Source: Terriglobia bacterium | GTDB lineage: Bacteria; Acidobacteriota; Terriglobia; UBA7540 | Reading direction: 5' to 3' | Assembly (NCBI GenBank): GCA_030040995.1 | Contig: JASHOS010000263.1 | Span: 1-61,553, forward strand | DNA: 61,553 nucleotides | Part shown: positions 9,044-17,889 of the stretch, one piece after another | Numbering within the stretch: position 1 is the first letter of the stretch | How the letters are laid out: each line of letters starts with the position of its first letter | Program-made: the position numbers and the translations under genes | The notes under the pieces: model-generated | Database searches by the model: none | Told to the model about the DNA's origin: nothing | Seen by the model: only the letters and a program-made list of their open reading frames with translations

Positions 9044-11683
9044 ATGAAATTCTTTGCACGGTTGAGGCTTAAGAGACAACGCGAGCGAGAGCTCGATGAA
9101 GAGATTCGCGCGCACTTGGCGATGGCCAGCCGCGAGCGGATGGAGCAGGGCGAAAGCCCCGCCGAAGCTGAGGCGAACTCACTGCGCGAGTTCGGAAACA
9201 CCATGCTGGTGAAAGAAGTCACGCGCGACATGTGGGGCTGGCGCTGGCTCGAAGCCTTGCTTCAGGATGCTCGCTACGGTCTTCGCCAACTGCGCCACAA
9301 TCCTGGCTTCACGGCCGTCGCGGTAATCACGCTCGCGCTCGGCATTGGTGCGAACACGGCAATATTCTCGCTTCTTGACCCTCTTCTCCTCCGCGAATTG
9401 CCCGTTCGCAATCCGCAGGAGCTGGTGTGCATAAGCTCCGCGGGCACTCTCGGGAATGAGGCACAAGGTTATATTTCCGAAGTCCAAGCGTATTATTCCT
9501 ACCGTGACGATGCCCAGGCATTTTCCGGTGTGGCCGCTTACACGCCGCCGGGATCATACAAGGTGACCATCGATGGCAGGACCAATACTGCGGACGGCGA
9601 GATTGTTTCAGAAAACTACTTCAGAGTGCTTGGAGTGCAGCCATATTGGGGATCGCCCTTCACTCGCGCCAATAGCCAGAGCGCGCCGGGAAATCCGGTC
9701 GTGCTGAGCTTCGAATATTGGCGGAAGGCATTGACCGGTGATCGCAATGCCATTGGCAAGGTAATTCTGGTCGACAAAATAGCGTACACGATTGCCGGAG
9801 TGACTCCACCTGAGTTCTTCGGCACGGAGGTCGGCGAGTCGCCCGCCATCTATTTGCCTTTGGACGGTCGACTCTCTGAAAGCGATCGAGAGAGGGCTGA
9901 GTGGGTAACGATTCTGGCGCGCCTGAAGCCGGGTGTATCAATCGCACAAGCGGGAGCAGGCCTTACCCCGTTATTTAAACAGATGGTTCGTGCGTCTACG
10001 TTGCCCGAAGTGACGAAACGCGAGCACATGGCCCGGCTTCTATTAACACCCGCGAACCGCGGACTCTCGGATCTCCGGCAGCGCTTCGGCGGGCCCGCAG
10101 TGATTCTTATGGTGATTGTTGGCCTCGTTTTGGTGATTGCGTGCGCGAATGTGGCAAATCTGTTTTTAGCTTTTGGCGCGAGCCGCCGGAGGGAAATAGC
10201 ACTTCGACTCACCATGGGCGCCGGGCGCTGGCGCCTGGTGAGACTTCTTCTGGTACGGGCAGCCCTGGTCGCGATCGCCGGCGCTGCGGTTGGACTCCTG
10301 GCAGCGAAATGGACAGCCGCAATATTGGTGGGGTCGCTGTCGACGGCCGGCTCTCCGGTCATGTTGCAGGCCGGCGTTAGCCTTCGAGTGCTTGTTTTTA
10401 CCATCGCGGTTACGGGACTGGCCGTCTTGCTCGCCGCGCTCATGCCCGCTCTTTCTGCTACACGAGTGAAGCTTTCCGAGGACCTGAGGATGCATCCAGG
10501 CGCAGGAATTTTGTCACCCCGCTCTCGCGTTGGCAAAACCTTGCTCCTGGCTCAGATTTCTATCTGTGTCGTTCTTCTCGCAGGAGCAGGCCTGTTGTTG
10601 CGCAGTCTTGTGAAGCTCGAAACATTCAACCCTGGGTTCGACCGGGATCACGTTCTCGCCGTCTCCTTACGCAGTGCCGCGCGCGACCGCACCGTCGAGC
10701 AGCAAAAGGTGTCCTACGGCGGGCTTTTGGCGCGAGTGAGAGCTCTTCCCGGCGTTCGTTCGGCGGCGTATTCCGCATATTTGCCAATCAGTGGCCGCGA
10801 GTTCGGCATCAACATTACGGTAGAGGGGCACACGCTGAGCCAAGGCGAAACAGCAAATACGCTCTTCGATGAGGTATCACCCGGATATTTCGAAACGATG
10901 GGGATCCCGCTCGTTATGGGGCGGGATTTCCAACAGCAAGATCCTGGGCGCCGGTTTCACGTTGCTGTCATCAATCAGACGATGGCGCGCCGGTTCTTCG
11001 GCCCGACAAATCCGCTCGGCAAGCATTTCAGCTTAGTCGAAGGGCACCAGCATCAGCCTATCGAGATCATCGGCGTCGTCGCTGACTCGAAGTACACCAG
11101 CCTGCGCGAAAAGACGCAGGATTGCTTCTACGTTCCCGTGGCGTATGGACGAACGCTCGACGTCCGCACTTCGGGAAATCCTGGCGCGATTGCCGGCACG
11201 GTGCGAAAGGCAATTCAGTTGTACGGAGGGTCTATCGAGGTCACAGGGATTCAGACGCTTCGGGAGCAGATCGATGAGTCGCTCCATCAAGACCGTTTGG
11301 TCACTGCTCTATGCAGCGCATTTGGCGTGCTGGCTCTGGCTTTAACTTGCGTGGGGCTGTACGGCGTGTTGTCACTCGGTGTCGCTCAGCGAACGAATGA
11401 AATGGGTGTTCGAGCAGCGTTAGGAGCCTCTCCGGCAGATATTTACCGGCTGGTGGTTGGTCAGGGCATCAGGCTGGCAGCGATTGGATTGGCCCTTGGC
11501 ATTGTCGCCGCGTTGTGTTTGACGCGATTTATGGAAAGCTTGATTTATGACGTCAAGCCCACGGATCCCCTCACGCTCGCAGGCGTATCGGTAGTTCTGA
11601 TCGGAGTCGCGCTGCTGGCAAGTTGGGTTCCGGCGCGGCGTGCGATGAAGGTCGATCCGATGACAGCACTGCGGCACGAATGA
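9044..11683 (+). CDS. MacB/FtsX-type ABC transporter permease, large orphan form (second copy)
   Basis: Second member of the tandem pair, 879 residues with the same architecture: soluble N-terminal region, first helix with [19 protein letters not shown], periplasmic domain, three-helix FtsX block near 360-470, second periplasmic domain and C-terminal FtsX block, ending [10 protein letters not shown]. The first ~115 residues differ from the upstream copy at only a few positions, while the rest is clearly divergent. This points to gene conversion or modular exchange of the N-terminal part. The ATG uses the same GAGGTGACGCG leader. No ATPase gene is adjacent. Role in export or envelope stress is inferred only from the family. 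Confidence 0.92.
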   Translation: MKFFARLRLKRQRERELDEEIRAHLAMASRERMEQGESPAEAEANSLREFGNTMLVKEVTRDMWGWRWLEALLQDARYGLRQLRHNPGFTAVAVITLALGIGANTAIFSLLDPLLLRELPVRNPQELVCISSAGTLGNEAQGYISEVQAYYSYRDDAQAFSGVAAYTPPGSYKVTIDGRTNTADGEIVSENYFRVLGVQPYWGSPFTRANSQSAPGNPVVLSFEYWRKALTGDRNAIGKVILVDKIAYTIAGVTPPEFFGTEVGESPAIYLPLDGRLSESDRERAEWVTILARLKPGVSIAQAGAGLTPLFKQMVRASTLPEVTKREHMARLLLTPANRGLSDLRQRFGGPAVILMVIVGLVLVIACANVANLFLAFGASRRREIALRLTMGAGRWRLVRLLLVRAALVAIAGAAVGLLAAKWTAAILVGSLSTAGSPVMLQAGVSLRVLVFTIAVTGLAVLLAALMPALSATRVKLSEDLRMHPGAGILSPRSRVGKTLLLAQISICVVLLAGAGLLLRSLVKLETFNPGFDRDHVLAVSLRSAARDRTVEQQKVSYGGLLARVRALPGVRSAAYSAYLPISGREFGINITVEGHTLSQGETANTLFDEVSPGYFETMGIPLVMGRDFQQQDPGRRFHVAVINQTMARRFFGPTNPLGKHFSLVEGHQHQPIEIIGVVADSKYTSLREKTQDCFYVPVAYGRTLDVRTSGNPGAIAGTVRKAIQLYGGSIEVTGIQTLREQIDESLHQDRLVTALCSAFGVLALALTCVGLYGVLSLGVAQRTNEMGVRAALGASPADIYRLVVGQGIRLAAIGLALGIVAALCLTRFMESLIYDVKPTDPLTLAGVSVVLIGVALLASWVPARRAMKVDPMTALRHE

Positions 11684-11809
11684 AGCAGCGGTGAGTGGTG
11701 AGTGATGAGTGGAGAGCAAACACGTAGGGGCGCGGCTGACGGCAACCTCAGGAGCTTCTACATTCCGAGCCGCGGACTGCTTGATCGAGGATTGCTTGCA
11801 ATCTTGATG

Positions 11810-11833
11810 TATGGCATGGTACACCTAGCCATA
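11810..11833 (+). promoter_or_regulatory. Candidate VapB operator overlapping the start codon
   Basis: An inverted repeat TATGGC (11810-11815) / GCCATA (11828-11833), spaced 12 bp, overlaps the vapB ATG. No Shine-Dalgarno precedes that ATG. A weak promoter fit is TTGCAA at 11796-11801 and TACACC at 11820-11825. Autorepression by the antitoxin complex is usual for such pairs; the site itself is inference. Confidence 0.35.
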
Positions 11834-12078
11834 TGAAAACAACCGTAGAGATTTCTGATTCGCTTTTGAAACAGGTAAAAAGCCTAGCTGCAGAAGAACA
11901 CACCACAGTGAGGGCCCTGGTGGAGGAGGGGCTCCGCCGGATCACGGTCGAGCGCAAGCACGCAAAATCCTTCAAGCTTCGCAAGGTCTCATTCCTCGGC
12001 AAGGGCCTTCAACATCGGATGGCTGGTGCTTCCTGGCAGCAGGTTCGCGACGCCGCTTACGAGGGGCACGGGGCGTGA
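11833..12078 (+). CDS. VapB-like antitoxin (ribbon-helix-helix type)
   Basis: An 81-residue protein beginning MKTTVEISDSLLKQVKSLAA, which has the beta strand plus two-helix pattern of a ribbon-helix-helix DNA-binding domain (strand 2-7, helix 9-21, helix 26-37). The C-terminal half (RKVSFLGKGL...) would wrap the toxin. Size, sequence and the 4-bp GTGA overlap with the following PIN-domain gene support a VapB-type antitoxin that neutralises the toxin and represses the operon. Translation probably relies on a leaderless or weakly led message, since no clear ribosome-binding site precedes the ATG. Confidence 0.85.
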   Translation: MKTTVEISDSLLKQVKSLAAEEHTTVRALVEEGLRRITVERKHAKSFKLRKVSFLGKGLQHRMAGASWQQVRDAAYEGHGA

Positions 12079-12509
12079 TCGCAGTCGACACCAACATCCT
12101 GGTCTACGTTCACCGTCAGGACTCCCCCTGGCATCAGGCTGCGTACGCGCGGCTATCAAGATTGGCTGAAGGCCGTGCGCCTTGGGCGATTCCATGGCCT
12201 TGTTTGCACGAGTTCCTTGCTATTGTTACCCATCCGCAGATCTACAATCCCCCCACACCTCTTGATACGGCTCTTCGTCAGGTGGAGGCTTGGCTGGAGT
12301 CCCCGGGTCTGATATTGCTGGCGGAGACCGAAGGCTATTGGGGGGAATTGCGCGCCACGCTCGCGGGTGGCCGTGTCGCAGGGCCTCAAGTGCACGACGC
12401 CCGGATTGCGGCCCTGTGCAATCATCATGGAGTAGCGGAGCTGTGGACCTCGGACAGAGACTTTGGCCGTTTTCCGGGGCTGAAGACGACCAATCCGCTC
12501 GTGAGTTAA
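12075..12509 (+). CDS. VapC-like PIN-domain ribonuclease toxin
   Basis: A 144-residue PIN-domain protein, expected to be a Mg-dependent endoribonuclease acting on tRNA or rRNA when freed from its antitoxin. The conserved acidic residues are all present: Asp5 (AVDTNILVY), Glu46 (LHEFL), Asp108 (VHDARIAA) and Asp127/Asp129 (TSDRDFGRF). The GTG start at 12075 overlaps the antitoxin stop in a GTGA arrangement, which implies translational coupling. The catalytic set looks intact, so the pair may be functional. The RNA target cannot be predicted. Confidence 0.9.
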   Translation: MIAVDTNILVYVHRQDSPWHQAAYARLSRLAEGRAPWAIPWPCLHEFLAIVTHPQIYNPPTPLDTALRQVEAWLESPGLILLAETEGYWGELRATLAGGRVAGPQVHDARIAALCNHHGVAELWTSDRDFGRFPGLKTTNPLVS

Positions 12510-12547
12510 GTCCGCTCGGCTCGAACCCTCAGGCGACGAAGGTCGAT

Positions 12548-13189
12548 TTACGGTTCTTGTGCAAACTCTTGCGTGGCGTAAATCCAGCCGTCAGGGGCGC
12601 GAAAGATTCCAATACCCACGTAATTATAGTTAGGGTTCAGAATGTTGGCGCGATGGTTGGCCTGAAAGGCGGGCTCATTCATGAAGGCTTGTTCGGCGAG
12701 AACAACGGTATAGTTCTTAGCGATATTTTCGCCCAAGGCCCGCCACGGCACACCTGTTGCTGAAACCCGCTGCGCTGGCGAGCGACCGGAACGATCAAAG
12801 TGACTGAAGTAGCCGTGAGCCGCCATATCTTCGCAGTGGGCGAGAGCGGCCTCCGCAAGCCGTGGATCCCACTTCAGCGGCAATGCGCGGCCGCCGGTCT
12901 CTGCAGCGTTCGCCGGATTGAGCCGGTCCGCGTTGACCAATGCAAGCATCTGCATTTCAAGCGGGCCCAAGTTCTGGCAGGCTGAACTTTGCGCGCAATC
13001 AGGATCAGACATCGAGAAGAGCTGCGGCGGATAGGCTAATGCAACGAGCGTTGCTGACTTCGGGGCATCCACATTCTGCGCCGTTCCATTTCGTGGCGCT
13101 GCGTATAACTCAGCAGCGGCGAGAAGCATCGTCAGTCCCGCCGCCAAGAGGATCGGTATTCTGTTCTTACCGCAAATTCTCTTCCCCAT
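12548..13189 (-). CDS. Secreted CAP-domain (SCP/PR-1-like) protein
   Basis: A 213-residue exported protein of the CAP superfamily. It has a basic N-terminus (MGKRICGKNR), a hydrophobic stretch (IPILLAAGLTMLLAAAELYA) and a signal-peptidase-like AAP site. The CAP domain fills the C-terminal half: LALVNADRLNPAN, then HCEDMAAHGYFSHFDRSGRS, then the LGENIA motif and HRANILNPNYNYVGIG. The ATG at 13189 has GGAGG 8 nt upstream; an upstream extension to 13312 would place 41 extra residues ahead of the signal peptide and was rejected. Bacterial CAP proteins have been linked to envelope and lipid roles, but the function here is unknown. It is convergent with vapC. Confidence 0.88.
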   Translation of the reverse strand: MGKRICGKNRIPILLAAGLTMLLAAAELYAAPRNGTAQNVDAPKSATLVALAYPPQLFSMSDPDCAQSSACQNLGPLEMQMLALVNADRLNPANAAETGGRALPLKWDPRLAEAALAHCEDMAAHGYFSHFDRSGRSPAQRVSATGVPWRALGENIAKNYTVVLAEQAFMNEPAFQANHRANILNPNYNYVGIGIFRAPDGWIYATQEFAQEP

Positions 13190-13918
13190 GCTCGCTTCCT
13201 CCGTCCCCTCCGCTGTTCTCGAATTGGCTGTGCTGGACGTGAAAAAGGCAAGCTGCTGGCCATTCTTATCGGGGTGCCGACGGGTTCCTCCAAATGTTCT
13301 GTCCACGGTCAATTTCCGCGCGTCCGCGGAACGCGCTGGAGCGCGCCACGCATCAGGTGGTGCTATGCGTCCGCCGTCCAGAATGGTTTTTTAACCCTTT
13401 TGTTTTAGACACATACCAGTAATTCTCCCGAAACATAAAAGAGCAAACTTATTCGCTTGGATGAGTGGAGTGGTAGATTGTGAGTCAATTTTCTGGCGGC
13501 TAAGAAAGGCAGGTGGTTTGTCCAGTACGCTCTTAAGGGCTGCGCGCCGGACAGGAATTCACGACGGCGCGTCCCGTTTCGGGAATTTGAGTTTCAACTT
13601 GGAACCCCTCACCCGACTCGCGCCGGCTGGAGAAAGCGCCGGCTGCGAGCCACCCTCTCCCGAGGGAGAGAGCAATGGTTTCCCACACGGGCCTGATCCT
13701 TCGCGGCGCGCGATAAAGAGGGGTAGTGGCAAGGTTTTTCGGCGAACCCCCTCACCCGGCGCTGCACGCTGCCCTCTCCCCCAAAGGGGCGAGGGCAAAG
13801 TGTCCGTCAACTCTGGTTGTGGCCGCAAGGCCTCGCGGCGCGCGAAGAAGTAGGGAATTTGGTGTTACAGTAATCGGGGTAGGAGAAACAGCGTAAATTT
13901 ATCAAGGGAGCGAAACAA
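13190..13918. repeat. Long spacer with two family B repeats
   Basis: About 730 bp without a supported gene. 13190-13450 has an AT-rich patch near 13390-13450 that may hold promoter sequence. Family B elements sit at 13603-13672 (CCCCTCACCCGACTCGCGCC to the GAGGGAGAG end) and 13747-13797 (CCCCTCACCCGGCGC to GGGGCGAGGGC), followed by a GGTTGTGGCCGCAAGGCC element at 13811-13845. GGAG lies 8 nt before the dehydratase ATG. Confidence 0.7.
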
Positions 13919-15625
13919 ATGAGTGTAACCACGGAAGCCCCGGCGCGCCTGCGCAGCCGGAAATGGTTTGACCCCGACGACCTTTGGGGGATGGCACACC
14001 GCTCGTATTTGCGCGCGGAAGGATTCACCCGCCAGGTATTTTACGGCAAGCCGGTGATTGGCATTTGCAACTCCTGGAGCGAAATGACGACGTGCAACGC
14101 GCATTTGCGGCAGGTGGCGGAAGCCGTGAAGCGAGGCGTGTGGTCGGCGGGCGGTTTCCCGCTGGAATTTCCCACGATCTCGCTCGGCGAAGTATTGATG
14201 AAGCCCACCGCCATGCTTTACCGCAACCTGATGGCAATGGACGTGGAAGAATGCATTCGCGCTTATCCCATGGACGCGGTGGTATTGCTGTGCGGCTGCG
14301 ATAAAACCACGCCCGCGCAGATCATGGGTGCCGCGAGCGTCGACGTGCCGGCGATTGTAGTGCCAGGGGGGCCGATGCTTCGGGGTACGTGGCGGGGCGA
14401 GCTTCTCGGATCCGGAACGGATCCGCGCCGCCTCTGGAACGACAAACGGGCCGGCGCGCTCAGCGATGAGGCGTGGTGCGAGGTCGAGGGCTCGATTTCG
14501 CGCAGCCCCGGTCACTGCATGGTGATGGGCACAGCATCCACAATGACCAGTATGGCCGAAGCGCTGGGCATGACGTTAACCGGTTCAGCCAATATTCCGG
14601 CGGCGGATTCGCGCCGCCTGGCCATTGCCGAGGAGAGTGGGAGGCGTGCCGTCGAGATGGCCAAGGAGGAATTGCGGCCGTCACGTGTGCTCACGCGCGA
14701 AGCCTTCGAAAACGCCATCCGCGCGGACATGGCTATCGGCGGCTCGACCAACGCCATTATTCATCTCGTCGCCATTGCAGGGCGCGTTGGCATTCCGCTC
14801 CCTCTCGAACTTTTTGACGAAATCTCGCGCACCACGCCTTTCATCGCCAACATCAAACCTTCCGGCGCTTACCTGATGGAGGATATGTATTACGCGGGCG
14901 GGCTGCCGGCGGTCATGAAGGAGCTGACTCCGCTGCTACACCAGAACGCCCTCACAGTAACGGGCAAGACGATGGGCGAAAACGTGGCTTCGGCCGAGTG
15001 TTTCAACCGTGACGTGATCAAACCTCTGGCGCAGCCGCTCCACCCGCAGGGAGGAACGGTGATTCTCAGGGGTAACCTCGCGCCGCACGGCGCCGTGATC
15101 AAGCAAACCGCTGCCTCGCCTCATCTGCAGAAGCACAAAGGGCGCGCCGTGGTTTTCGAAAATTACGCCGATTTGACCGCCCGCGTGGACGATCCTCGCT
15201 TGGACGTGGATGAAAGCTGCATTCTGGTATTGAAAAGCGCAGGCCCCAAAGGAGCCCCGGGAATGCCGGAGTGGGGCGACATGCCCATTCCCGCCAAATT
15301 GCTCAAAGCCGGGGTGCGGGACATCATCCGCATCAGTGATGCCCGCATGAGCGGCACCGCCTACGGGACTGTGGTGCTTCATGTTTCGCCAGAATCCGCC
15401 GCTGGCGGGCCTCTGGCTGTGGTGCGGGACGGCGATGAGATCGAGCTTGACGTGGCCGAACGCCGCCTTGAAGCTTTGGTATCTGACGCTGAGCTGAAAA
15501 AGCGGCTTTCCCAGTGGCGTTCGCCCGCTCCGCACTTCACCCGGGGTTATGGCAGAATGTTTTTGGAACATATCTTGCAAGCACATGAAGGCTGTGACTT
15601 TGATTTCCTGCGCGCAGGGGCATGA
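13919..15625 (+). CDS. IlvD/Edd-family dehydratase, L-arabinonate (sugar acid) dehydratase type
   Basis: An Fe-S dehydratase that converts an aldonic acid to a 2-keto-3-deoxy sugar acid, or dihydroxy acids in the case of IlvD. The 568-residue product looks closer to arabinonate/sugar-acid dehydratases than to IlvD: it opens with RSRKWFDPDDLWGMAHRSYL and has GNLAPHGAVIKQTAASPHL and ISDARMSGTAYGTVVLH. The cluster cysteines Cys59 (MTTCNAH), Cys127 (CGCDKTT) and Cys200 (SPGHCMVMG) are present, as are Asp128 and the probable carbamylated Lys129. The Ser of RMSGTA is the family's catalytic base. No sugar dehydrogenase or aldolase gene is adjacent, so the substrate remains inferred. Confidence 0.9.
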   Translation: MSVTTEAPARLRSRKWFDPDDLWGMAHRSYLRAEGFTRQVFYGKPVIGICNSWSEMTTCNAHLRQVAEAVKRGVWSAGGFPLEFPTISLGEVLMKPTAMLYRNLMAMDVEECIRAYPMDAVVLLCGCDKTTPAQIMGAASVDVPAIVVPGGPMLRGTWRGELLGSGTDPRRLWNDKRAGALSDEAWCEVEGSISRSPGHCMVMGTASTMTSMAEALGMTLTGSANIPAADSRRLAIAEESGRRAVEMAKEELRPSRVLTREAFENAIRADMAIGGSTNAIIHLVAIAGRVGIPLPLELFDEISRTTPFIANIKPSGAYLMEDMYYAGGLPAVMKELTPLLHQNALTVTGKTMGENVASAECFNRDVIKPLAQPLHPQGGTVILRGNLAPHGAVIKQTAASPHLQKHKGRAVVFENYADLTARVDDPRLDVDESCILVLKSAGPKGAPGMPEWGDMPIPAKLLKAGVRDIIRISDARMSGTAYGTVVLHVSPESAAGGPLAVVRDGDEIELDVAERRLEALVSDAELKKRLSQWRSPAPHFTRGYGRMFLEHILQAHEGCDFDFLRAGA

Positions 15626-15683
15626 GCCAGATTCGGTAAGTGGGCCGGTTGAAGCGGGGCCTGCTCCAAAAAGTTCGGCCCCG

Positions 15684-15790
15684 ACCCCCTCACCCGGCGC
15701 TGCGCGCCGCCCTCTCCCCCAAAGGGGCGAGGGCTGAGGCGATTTTAATAGCTTCGCGGGTGTCCGTCGGCTGACGGACATGACCAACTG
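15684..15790. repeat. Family B repeat plus GTGTCC...GGACATGACC hairpin
   Basis: A family B element (CCCCTCACCCGGCGCTGC to GGGGCGAGGGC, 15684-15735) is followed about 20 bp later by a small hairpin with GTGTCCGTC/GACGGACATGACC. The same pairing of elements occurs near 1016-1105, 19074-19164 and 30849-30940. Confidence 0.75.
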
Positions 15791-15819
15791 ATACAAGGCG
15801 AGAGAAGAACTGGTGGACG

Positions 15820-17004
15820 ATGGCGTATACGGTTGCACAGGTGGTTTTCTGGTTTTGCCTGGCTGTTGTCGTATACACCTATTTCCTCTACCCGGTGTTT
15901 TTGTTTCTAGCCTACTCTGTGGTCCAGGTTAGAAGAGACCTGCATTACCTCGCGAGACCGCGGAACCGGAGAGCTCGAGACACTAGCGAAACCGGCCTGC
16001 CGCCCGTTAGCCTGATCATCGCCGCATACAACGAGGAACGGCACTTGCCCGACAGGATCAGGAACGTCCGGGAGCTTGACTATCCGGCTGAGAAGCTGGA
16101 AGTGATTTTCGTCTCCGACGGCTCTACGGACCGGACTAACGAAATTCTGCGCGCCATTCATGATTTCAACATCCAAACACTTTTCTTGCCTTCCAATGGA
16201 GGGAAAGCCAACGCGCTAAACCAGGGCGTAGCGAAGAGCCACAGCGAAATCCTGGTGTTCTCGGACGCCAGCACGCTTTTCGCTCCCGATGTCCTGCGCC
16301 GTCTGGTCCGGCATTTCGCTAAGCCCGAAATTGGCGTGGTTTGCGGCTCCGTGCGGCTGGTCGGCAACGAGGAATCCAAGCAAACCGAAGGGTTCTATTG
16401 GAGGTTTGAAAGCGTGCTGCGGCTCATGGAGGCGCGCTTAGGCGCCACGTTGAATGCCAGCGGGTGCATTTACGCCCTGCGGCGCACCTGTTATCAGCCG
16501 CTCGGGGCTGCCGACTTGATCGACGACTTCACAGTTCCGATGAACGCCCGTAAACTCGGCTACCGGGTTATCGAGGATCCCGAAGCGGTGGCTACGGAAT
16601 TCTCCGCCGAATCCGTGAAAGGCGAATTCGCGCGCCGGGTGAGGCTGGCCATTGGCAGCTTTGGCGCGCTCAGGCAAGTGCGCGGTCTGCCGCTTCTCAG
16701 CTTCACAACGGTTGCCTTTTTTTCCCACAAGCTGTTGCGCTGGGTGTTGCCCCTTATGCTCATTGGTCTCCTGGCTAGCAACTTTTTCCTGGGAACGAGA
16801 ACGGCGTTTTACCGGATCGTTCTGGCCGCGCAGATTTTGTTCTACCTGTGGGCGGTTCTGGGGTTCCTATTTCGCCGCCAGATGCAGGGCGTCCGGTTTG
16901 CGCTGTTCGGTTATTTCCTGGTTACCATTCACCTCGCATTTCTAGTCGGCCTATGGCGGTATCTCTCAGGCAGAACGATGTCGGTTTGGTCAAAGGCCAG
17001 CTAA
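15820..17004 (+). CDS. Membrane-bound family 2 glycosyltransferase
   Basis: A 394-residue inner-membrane GT-A glycosyltransferase. A transmembrane helix at about 8-32 precedes the catalytic domain, which has the family opening VSLIIAAYNEERHLPDRI, the donor-binding VSDGSTDRTNE and a DxD-like SDAST. Three hydrophobic segments follow from about residue 305 to 385. The layout resembles processive enzymes that polymerise and extrude polysaccharide, but the QxxRW motif is not obvious (GSFGALRQVRG is the nearest), so a non-processive role is possible. The deacetylase and methyltransferase genes follow on the same strand at short intervals, suggesting an operon for an envelope or exopolysaccharide glycan. 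Confidence 0.87.
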   Translation: MAYTVAQVVFWFCLAVVVYTYFLYPVFLFLAYSVVQVRRDLHYLARPRNRRARDTSETGLPPVSLIIAAYNEERHLPDRIRNVRELDYPAEKLEVIFVSDGSTDRTNEILRAIHDFNIQTLFLPSNGGKANALNQGVAKSHSEILVFSDASTLFAPDVLRRLVRHFAKPEIGVVCGSVRLVGNEESKQTEGFYWRFESVLRLMEARLGATLNASGCIYALRRTCYQPLGAADLIDDFTVPMNARKLGYRVIEDPEAVATEFSAESVKGEFARRVRLAIGSFGALRQVRGLPLLSFTTVAFFSHKLLRWVLPLMLIGLLASNFFLGTRTAFYRIVLAAQILFYLWAVLGFLFRRQMQGVRFALFGYFLVTIHLAFLVGLWRYLSGRTMSVWSKAS

Positions 17005-17055
17005 GACGGTTCCGGACCATTCTCTCAAACTGCAAACGATATCCCGGAGTCCATC

Positions 17056-17880
17056 ATGGACTGTATATTTTCAGTTGACGTTGAGGACTGGTTCCACATC
17101 CTGGAAGTTACTTCGACCCCCCCATTGTCCGAATGGGACTCATTACCCTCGCTGGTTGAAAGGAATTTTCGGAAACTCCTCGACATTTTCAGCGAGAAAC
17201 GGGCCAGAGTGACATGCTTCTTCCTGGGGTGGGTAGCAGAAAAATTTCCTCATCTCGTCAAGGAAGCGCACCAACGCGGGCACGAGATCGCTTCGCACGG
17301 CTATTCGCACCAACTCGTCTACAAGATGGGATCTGAAAAATTTTTTGAGGACGCCGTAAAATCGAAGGCCATTCTTGAAAATACTCTCGGGCTTCCGATC
17401 CACGGATATCGCTCTTCCGGGTTTTCGGTGACCGAAGAGACTCCCTGGTTTTTTGATAGGCTGGTTGAAGCAGGCTATCGCTACGACTCATCCGTATTCC
17501 CGGCTCGCAGAACTCACGGAGGCCTAAGAACAGGGCGGTTTGCGCCGTACCGGATGAACAATGGCCTTATCGAGTTCCCCATCTCAGTGAAAGAGGTGCT
17601 AGGGATGCCGGTTTGCTTCTTTGGCGGCGGCTACCTCAGACTCTTTCCTTATTTTATAATCAGGCGGATGGCGCGAAGAGTCTTAGGGGACGGCCGTCCG
17701 GTGGTGTTTTACGTGCATCCGCGCGAAACCGACCCGGGCCATCCGCGGTTGCCCATGACGTTATCCCGCCGCTTCAGGTCATATGTCAACTTGTCCACGA
17801 CAGAACCCAAGATTCGCAATTTGCTCGCCGAATTTGGCGTGACAACTTTTGAGAGGTTCATCGCGGAAAACTCTATATAG
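17056..17880 (+). CDS. Polysaccharide deacetylase (NodB fold, PEP-CTERM/exopolysaccharide-locus type)
   Basis: A 274-residue carbohydrate esterase expected to remove N-acetyl groups from a glycan. The NodB motifs are clear: FSVDVEDW at 5-12 (catalytic Asp8, metal Asp11), the SHGYSH motif at 80-85 with metal-binding His81 and His85, and the YRSSGFSV segment. The FSVDVEDWFHI opening and the C-terminal region with FYVHPRETDPGHPRL are typical of the subfamily found in exopolysaccharide/exosortase loci. There is no signal peptide, so it probably acts in the cytoplasm on lipid-linked precursors. The ATG has GGAG 6 nt upstream. It sits 51 bp after the glycosyltransferase and 9 bp before the methyltransferase. 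Confidence 0.9.
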   Translation: MDCIFSVDVEDWFHILEVTSTPPLSEWDSLPSLVERNFRKLLDIFSEKRARVTCFFLGWVAEKFPHLVKEAHQRGHEIASHGYSHQLVYKMGSEKFFEDAVKSKAILENTLGLPIHGYRSSGFSVTEETPWFFDRLVEAGYRYDSSVFPARRTHGGLRTGRFAPYRMNNGLIEFPISVKEVLGMPVCFFGGGYLRLFPYFIIRRMARRVLGDGRPVVFYVHPRETDPGHPRLPMTLSRRFRSYVNLSTTEPKIRNLLAEFGVTTFERFIAENSI

Positions 17881-17889
17881 GGATACTCT

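Noticed and set aside
13461..13853. 130-codon plus-strand frame before the dehydratase
   Set aside because: Most of it is two family B repeats and a GCGGCCGC-type element; no ribosome-binding site.
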